Made by a program: the position numbers and the translations under genes. 64,000 nucleotides of DNA, taken from positions 1 through 64,000 of the forward strand of contig JAGVAD010000012.1 of assembly GCA_020060465.1 (NCBI GenBank), written 5' to 3'. Each line of letters starts with the position of its first letter. Position 1 is the first letter of the stretch. The notes beneath the pieces were generated by a model. The model was not told where the DNA came from. It made no database searches and was given only the letters and a program-made list of their open reading frames with translations. Positions 60,572 to 64,000 of the stretch are shown one piece after another. The DNA comes from Anaerolineales bacterium. GTDB lineage: Bacteria > Chloroflexota > Anaerolineae > Anaerolineales > UBA4823.

Positions 60572-61993
60572 TCACGGGTGACCGTTGGGTCTTGTCGGGT
60601 GGTGTCGCAATCGGGCGGGCAAGATGCCCTCCATCGAACGGTATTTCGCCACGGTGCGGCGCGCCACGTCAAAACCCTGTCGCGCCAGCAAGCGAGCGAT
60701 TTGCGTATCACTGAGCGGCTGTTCCTCTTCTGCGATGATCTGTAGCAACGCCGTGCGCACATTCAGGCTGCGGTCGAACCAGCGAGCCAGAGGGACGATC
60801 TTTCGATTGGGCAATTGTACCGCTTTCCCGGCCACTGCGCGCGAGACTGTAGATTCATGCACTTCCAATTCTTGAGCGAGCTGTGCGCGGGTGAGTGGAA
60901 TAATATGCGCATCGCCGTATAAAATGTAGGCGCGTTGTAGCGTTGCCAGGCGTTGCATGAGGCGCACCAGTGTGTTATCTCGCTGTTGCAAACACTTCAC
61001 CAGCAGCGCCGCTTCCTCGAAGTCCTGTTGCCAGGCTTTGGCTTTCTCCGGCGGCGCTTCGCTCAGCGCCTGACGGAAAAGCGTGTTCACTCGCAGAGCG
61101 CCAGCGTATGGGGAGACGATCTCAACCATCAATGGGGTGTCATCTGTCTCGCTCAGGCGCGAGATGATGATGTCCGGTTCGGGGTAGAAGGGCTGCTGCG
61201 CCGCGCCTTGATGGATGTCGCCCCAATAGGCGCGTGCCGGATAGGGGTTCAGGTTTTCGCTGATGAAATCGGCGATCTGAATGGCTTTTTCGGTGGAGAC
61301 GCCCAGCAATCGGCCCAGTTCGCCATAGGCACGACGGCTCAGCGCATCCATACCCAGGCGGATAGCCTGCTCGGTTTTGCGCGGCGGGGTGCGCGTCTCT
61401 GCCAGGACTTCGAGCTGCACCAGAAGCGCTTCTTGCGGCGAACAGGAGCCGACGCCCAGCGGTTCGGCGCGCTGGATTAACCGTTGCACTCGTTCAACAC
61501 GCGCCAATGGCACATGGTGGTAACGCGCCACTTCCGAGAGGCTGACAGTCAACAAGCCATCCTCGTCCAGGCTGGTGAGTAAATGCGCTGCCAGGGCGCG
61601 TTCTTCAAGGCTCAGTTCGGGCGCAATCTGGCGACCAACAAAGGTGGGCAAATCCTCCGCTGCGGCAGTCCACTCTTCCGGCGAGTCGCTATCTTCTTCC
61701 AGTTGCCCGCCGGAGCGGCGGAAATCTCGCCGCGGCGAGACGAATACAATGGGTTGATCTGCAGCCGCGGCGAGGGGGGCTTTGCACGCTGGACAGGGGC
61801 CGGCTTTCAATGTCGGTCGGTGACAATATGGGCAACGCCTTTCTTCCGTCAATTCGAGAGCCGGGTTGGAAGCCAACGCAGCTTCGATCTTTTGGCTCAG
61901 CTCAGCGGAGGTCAGCTCCAGCAGCGACATGGTCTGCGCCAGATGAGCGGTGGTCTGCGGGCGAAGCGAGGTTTTTTGCGTCTGTAGCAACAT
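60572..61993 (-). CDS. rpoN: RNA polymerase sigma-54 factor with inserted zinc ribbon
   Basis: 473 aa. Region I (1-50, LLELTSAELSQKIEAAL) then a zinc ribbon Cys54, Cys57, Cys67, Cys70 (CPYC...CPAC) that standard RpoN lacks. Core-binding domain: LSLEERALAAHLLTSLDEDG, LGVGSCSPQEALLVQLE. HTH and RpoN box: HESTVSRAVAGK, ARRTVAKYR at the end, intact. ATG 61993 has GGAG 7 nt upstream; an earlier TTG at 61999 is less likely. First gene of the operon rpoN-kinase-activator, preceded by a -24/-12 sigma-54 promoter. Confidence 0.94.
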   Translation of the reverse strand: MLLQTQKTSLRPQTTAHLAQTMSLLELTSAELSQKIEAALASNPALELTEERRCPYCHRPTLKAGPCPACKAPLAAAADQPIVFVSPRRDFRRSGGQLEEDSDSPEEWTAAAEDLPTFVGRQIAPELSLEERALAAHLLTSLDEDGLLTVSLSEVARYHHVPLARVERVQRLIQRAEPLGVGSCSPQEALLVQLEVLAETRTPPRKTEQAIRLGMDALSRRAYGELGRLLGVSTEKAIQIADFISENLNPYPARAYWGDIHQGAAQQPFYPEPDIIISRLSETDDTPLMVEIVSPYAGALRVNTLFRQALSEAPPEKAKAWQQDFEEAALLVKCLQQRDNTLVRLMQRLATLQRAYILYGDAHIIPLTRAQLAQELEVHESTVSRAVAGKAVQLPNRKIVPLARWFDRSLNVRTALLQIIAEEEQPLSDTQIARLLARQGFDVARRTVAKYRSMEGILPARLRHHPTRPNGHP

Positions 61994-62030
61994 ATCCAAC
62001 TCCGCGGCGAATAATTCGTATTATATCCTG

Positions 62031-62047
62031 TTGCAAGTTGCGTGCCA
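62031..62047 (-). promoter_or_regulatory. Sigma-54 (-24/-12) promoter of rpoN
   Basis: Minus strand: TGGCACG (62047-62041), CAAC, TTGCAA (62036-62031). GG and GC are separated by exactly 10 nt, as in the consensus TGGCACG-N4-TTGCW. Start predicted near 62021, 28 nt before ATG 61993. A sigma-70-type TATAAT (62025-62020) overlaps this region and could give basal transcription. Confidence 0.75.
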
Positions 62048-62221
62048 TTCGTTTGCGGCAAAAAAACGATAAAAAGTGCTGATTGTCAAGCGCAAAGGGT
62101 GACGTTTGCGCGATGAATTTCACAGTTTCCGGTGTTATAGTTAACATGCACGTTTACTTTCAGACGTAAAACCGGCTGGATGATTCTTGGTGCGTTTCAA
62201 CACACAATAGAGGAAACTATT

Positions 62222-63181
62222 ATGTTCCGCTCCTTGCTCATCTATCTCTCTAAAGCCGCCTGGGCGCGCAACATCGTCACCCGCTGGAGCATTGCCTGGC
62301 AGGCTGCATCACGTTTTGTGGCTGGCGATAAATTGGAAGACGCTATTCAAGCCATACGCACCCTCAATGCTAAAGGGATCAACGCCACTTTAGATCATCT
62401 GGGTGAACATACCACCACACCAGATGAGGCGAGCCGCGCAGTGCAGGACATTCTGCGGGCAATTGACGCTATTAACGACTCGGGCGTGCGCGCCAACGTA
62501 TCCATCAAACTTACTCAAATTGGCTTGCGCCTGGGGCGAGATTTATGCGCCGAGAACCTGCGCTGCGTGCTGGAATACGCCCGTGCACGGGGCAATTTTG
62601 TGCGAATTGATATGGAAGATTCTCCCTGGGTGGATGCCACCCTGGGTCTTTATCGGCAAATGACCGAATGCTGTTTGGATAACAGCGGCGTGGTCATCCA
62701 ATCTTATCTGTATCGTTCTGAACAGGATGTGCGCCAATTGACAGCTAATGGCGCACGCATTCGCCTGTGCAAAGGCGCATATAAAGAACCGGCGGATGTG
62801 GCTTATCCGAAAAAGAGCGACGTGGACGACAATTACGACCGCCTGGCAGAGATCATGATCGACGCGGCGCTGGCTCATAACGCGCCGCGCCTCAGCCCGG
62901 ATGGTCGCATTCCGCCCTTGCCGGCAATCGCCTCGCATGACCCGCGCCGCCTGGAACACGCCAAAGCCTACGCCGCGCAGGCCGGCTTGCCGAAGGACGC
63001 CATCGAATTTCAGATGTTGTACGGCATCCGCCGCGACTTGCAAGAGCAGACAGTTGCGCAGGGCTATCCGGTGCGCGTCTATGTGCCTTATGGCACGGAG
63101 TGGTACCCTTATTTCATGCGCCGTCTGGCCGAACGCCCCGCCAACGTGTGGTTCTTTCTATCCAATTTCTTCCGCAGATGA
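62222..63181 (+). CDS. Proline dehydrogenase
   Basis: 319 aa, single-function ProDH of the FAD TIM-barrel family. Oxidises proline to pyrroline-5-carboxylate at the inner face of the membrane. Conserved blocks: GINATLDHLGEHTTTPDEA, NVSIKLTQIGLRL, FVRIDMEDSPWVDATL, RLCKGAYKEP, ASHDPRRLEHAKAYA, EFQMLYGIRRDLQE, VRVYVPYGTEWYPYFMRRL. AGAGG 8 nt before ATG 62222. The P5C dehydrogenase is not in the window. Confidence 0.95.
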   Translation: MFRSLLIYLSKAAWARNIVTRWSIAWQAASRFVAGDKLEDAIQAIRTLNAKGINATLDHLGEHTTTPDEASRAVQDILRAIDAINDSGVRANVSIKLTQIGLRLGRDLCAENLRCVLEYARARGNFVRIDMEDSPWVDATLGLYRQMTECCLDNSGVVIQSYLYRSEQDVRQLTANGARIRLCKGAYKEPADVAYPKKSDVDDNYDRLAEIMIDAALAHNAPRLSPDGRIPPLPAIASHDPRRLEHAKAYAAQAGLPKDAIEFQMLYGIRRDLQEQTVAQGYPVRVYVPYGTEWYPYFMRRLAERPANVWFFLSNFFRR

Positions 63182-63271
63182 TTTCTGCGCCAATTTGTCT
63201 TTGATGAAGGCTTCCAAGCCCGGAAATACGCGCTTGGTTGTGGTTTCGGTGATCAATGTTAGCGTTATGTT

Positions 63272-63475
63272 TCAGGCGCGGTTGGTGCGGAATTTCAGCA
63301 GCGCATACAGCGGGCAGAAACCCACCAGCCCGGTAACCAACGGCAGGAAGCCGATCCATTTGAAGAACACGCCCAGACCGCCCGTAACCACGCCGCCCCA
63401 GCCCAAGTACAGCAGAAGCACGCCCAAGATGACGCGGATAATTCGATCCCAATTCGCCTCGTTGATGAATTTCAT
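63272..63475 (-). CDS. DUF2892 small membrane protein
   Basis: 67 aa. Family pattern: NEANWDRIIRVILGVLLLYL as first TM, then a second hydrophobic hairpin ending with GFCPLYALLKF. DUF2892 proteins are small inner-membrane proteins, sometimes fused to rhodanese. GGAGAT lies 5 nt before the ATG. The function is unknown. The frame stays open for 36 codons after its TGA. Confidence 0.88.
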   Translation of the reverse strand: MKFINEANWDRIIRVILGVLLLYLGWGGVVTGGLGVFFKWIGFLPLVTGLVGFCPLYALLKFRTNRA

Positions 63476-63609
63476 CGTCTGATCTCCTTTACTTGTGTAA
63501 GAAATTTTGGCCTGTTTGCTAATCCGCTATTTAGATGGTAGCGCAATCAAAAGGTTACAATTTCTTTCCAGAAAATCCAAATTTGATGTTTCTATGGAGC
63601 GCATTGAAT

Positions 63610-64000
63610 AGCAGCCTGATGTTTCTTCGCCGCGCTTCAGCGCGGCTTTGAGACATTCAAACAGCACGCCCCAACACCCGACGGGAATGCCTTGTAACCC
63701 GCTTTGCCGGTATAGCAAGATGGTCTTTTGATGCGAATGGCAACATCCAGAGCGGCTTTGTCCTCCGTGCTGATCGGGTTAATTTCTGAAGTATTCCATT
63801 CTACCAGGCGGCGCGGCATAGGCGCAGGCAGCTCTTCCTCTTCAACTGCGTCTTGCTCAGGCAGCGGATAGTCGTTCTTCAGGCGAGGGCCATCCATGCT
63901 GGCGTTACAAGCGATGCGATAAAACCATGTACCGACGCTGGAGCGCCCCTCAGAGAGCAATAGATTGGAAAGCGCTTTAACGAAAGTGTCTTGAACAATG
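63610..64000 (-). pseudogene. Decayed ECF sigma factor (partial, runs off the window)
   Basis: From the window edge, minus strand, region 2 of an ECF sigma factor reads cleanly: VQDTFVKALSNLLL, then SSVGTWFYRIACNASMD. An acidic linker follows to about 63735. There the frame breaks: the region 4 remnant ILLYRQSGLQ continues in another frame, with a deletion before GIPVG and a garbled TVKSR position (CWGVLFECLKAALKRG). So region 4 is not usable. The 5' end is outside the window. A sequencing error could explain a frameshift but not the loss of residues. Confidence 0.7.

Noticed and set aside
63158-63271. 36-codon open extension after the DUF2892 stop as a readthrough product
   Set aside because: It follows a TGA, has no start or ribosome site, and overlaps the proline dehydrogenase end; probably chance.
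1-64000. tRNA, rRNA, CRISPR array, IS element or prophage
   Set aside because: No tRNA cloverleaf, regular repeat array, transposase or phage gene was recognised on either strand by reading.

Overview
The window looks like a chromosomal segment of a Chloroflexota bacterium, most likely class Anaerolineae. That is an inference from gene content. The markers are P/T-rich secreted lipoproteins, zinc ribbons joined to signalling proteins, a zinc-ribbon/cyclase/AAA/TPR giant protein, receiver-CpaE and CpaF ATPases of the Tad type, archease with RtcB, and an endonuclease-type MutL. GC content is moderate by eye and coding density is high. I see no rRNA, tRNA, CRISPR array, insertion sequence or phage gene.

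Region by region. 1-7.9 kb is a sugar island: the end of a solute-binding protein, two MalF/MalG-like permeases, a GH13 trehalose synthase, a LacI-type repressor and an amylosucrase. 8-15.5 kb is housekeeping: a formate-THF ligase of the long eukaryote-like form, TilS, a receiver-CpaE ATPase, a sirtuin and MutL. 15.6-22.5 kb has a HAD nucleotidase, a lone CoA-transferase A subunit, a queuosine-precursor transporter, CtpA protease, a membrane Zn peptidase and a tandem TrkA pair. 22.6-28.9 kb is a molybdenum-hydroxylase island: an XDH-type large subunit, an MGDG-synthase-like glycosyltransferase, YqeB, a YqeC-MocA fusion and a second MocA. 29-36.8 kb holds ThpR, RsfS, a thioesterase, archease-RtcB and a MoxR/VWA pair with a small zinc protein. 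37-41.5 kb holds a cobalamin adenosyltransferase, a DsbA-like protein, a lipase, a GNAT and an XRE/TPR pair. 41.6-47 kb is a signalling block of CpaF, two histidine kinases and two receivers. 47.5-51.7 kb has CCA transferase, Hpt, Tdk and the rplU-rpmA-rpmE operon with a consensus promoter and a strong terminator. 51.8-57.4 kb has the large cyclase-AAA-TPR protein and a secreted lipoprotein. 57.4-62 kb is a self-contained sigma-54 operon (rpoN, kinase, activator without a DNA-binding domain). 62.2-64 kb has proline dehydrogenase, a DUF2892 protein and a decayed ECF sigma gene.

Most notable points: (a) a near-perfect -24/-12 promoter in front of rpoN, suggesting autoregulation of the sigma-54 module; (b) ribosomal protein L31 fused to a domain resembling the RNA polymerase alpha CTD; (c) the YqeB/YqeC-MocA/MocA maturation island with an embedded glycosyltransferase; (d) four genes whose -10 box lies 6-7 nt from the ATG, implying leaderless mRNAs; (e) a candidate small RNA with an anti-Shine-Dalgarno-like stretch next to tilS; (f) a response regulator lacking its phospho-acceptor Asp. 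All functional statements come from reading motifs in translation; no database search was run.
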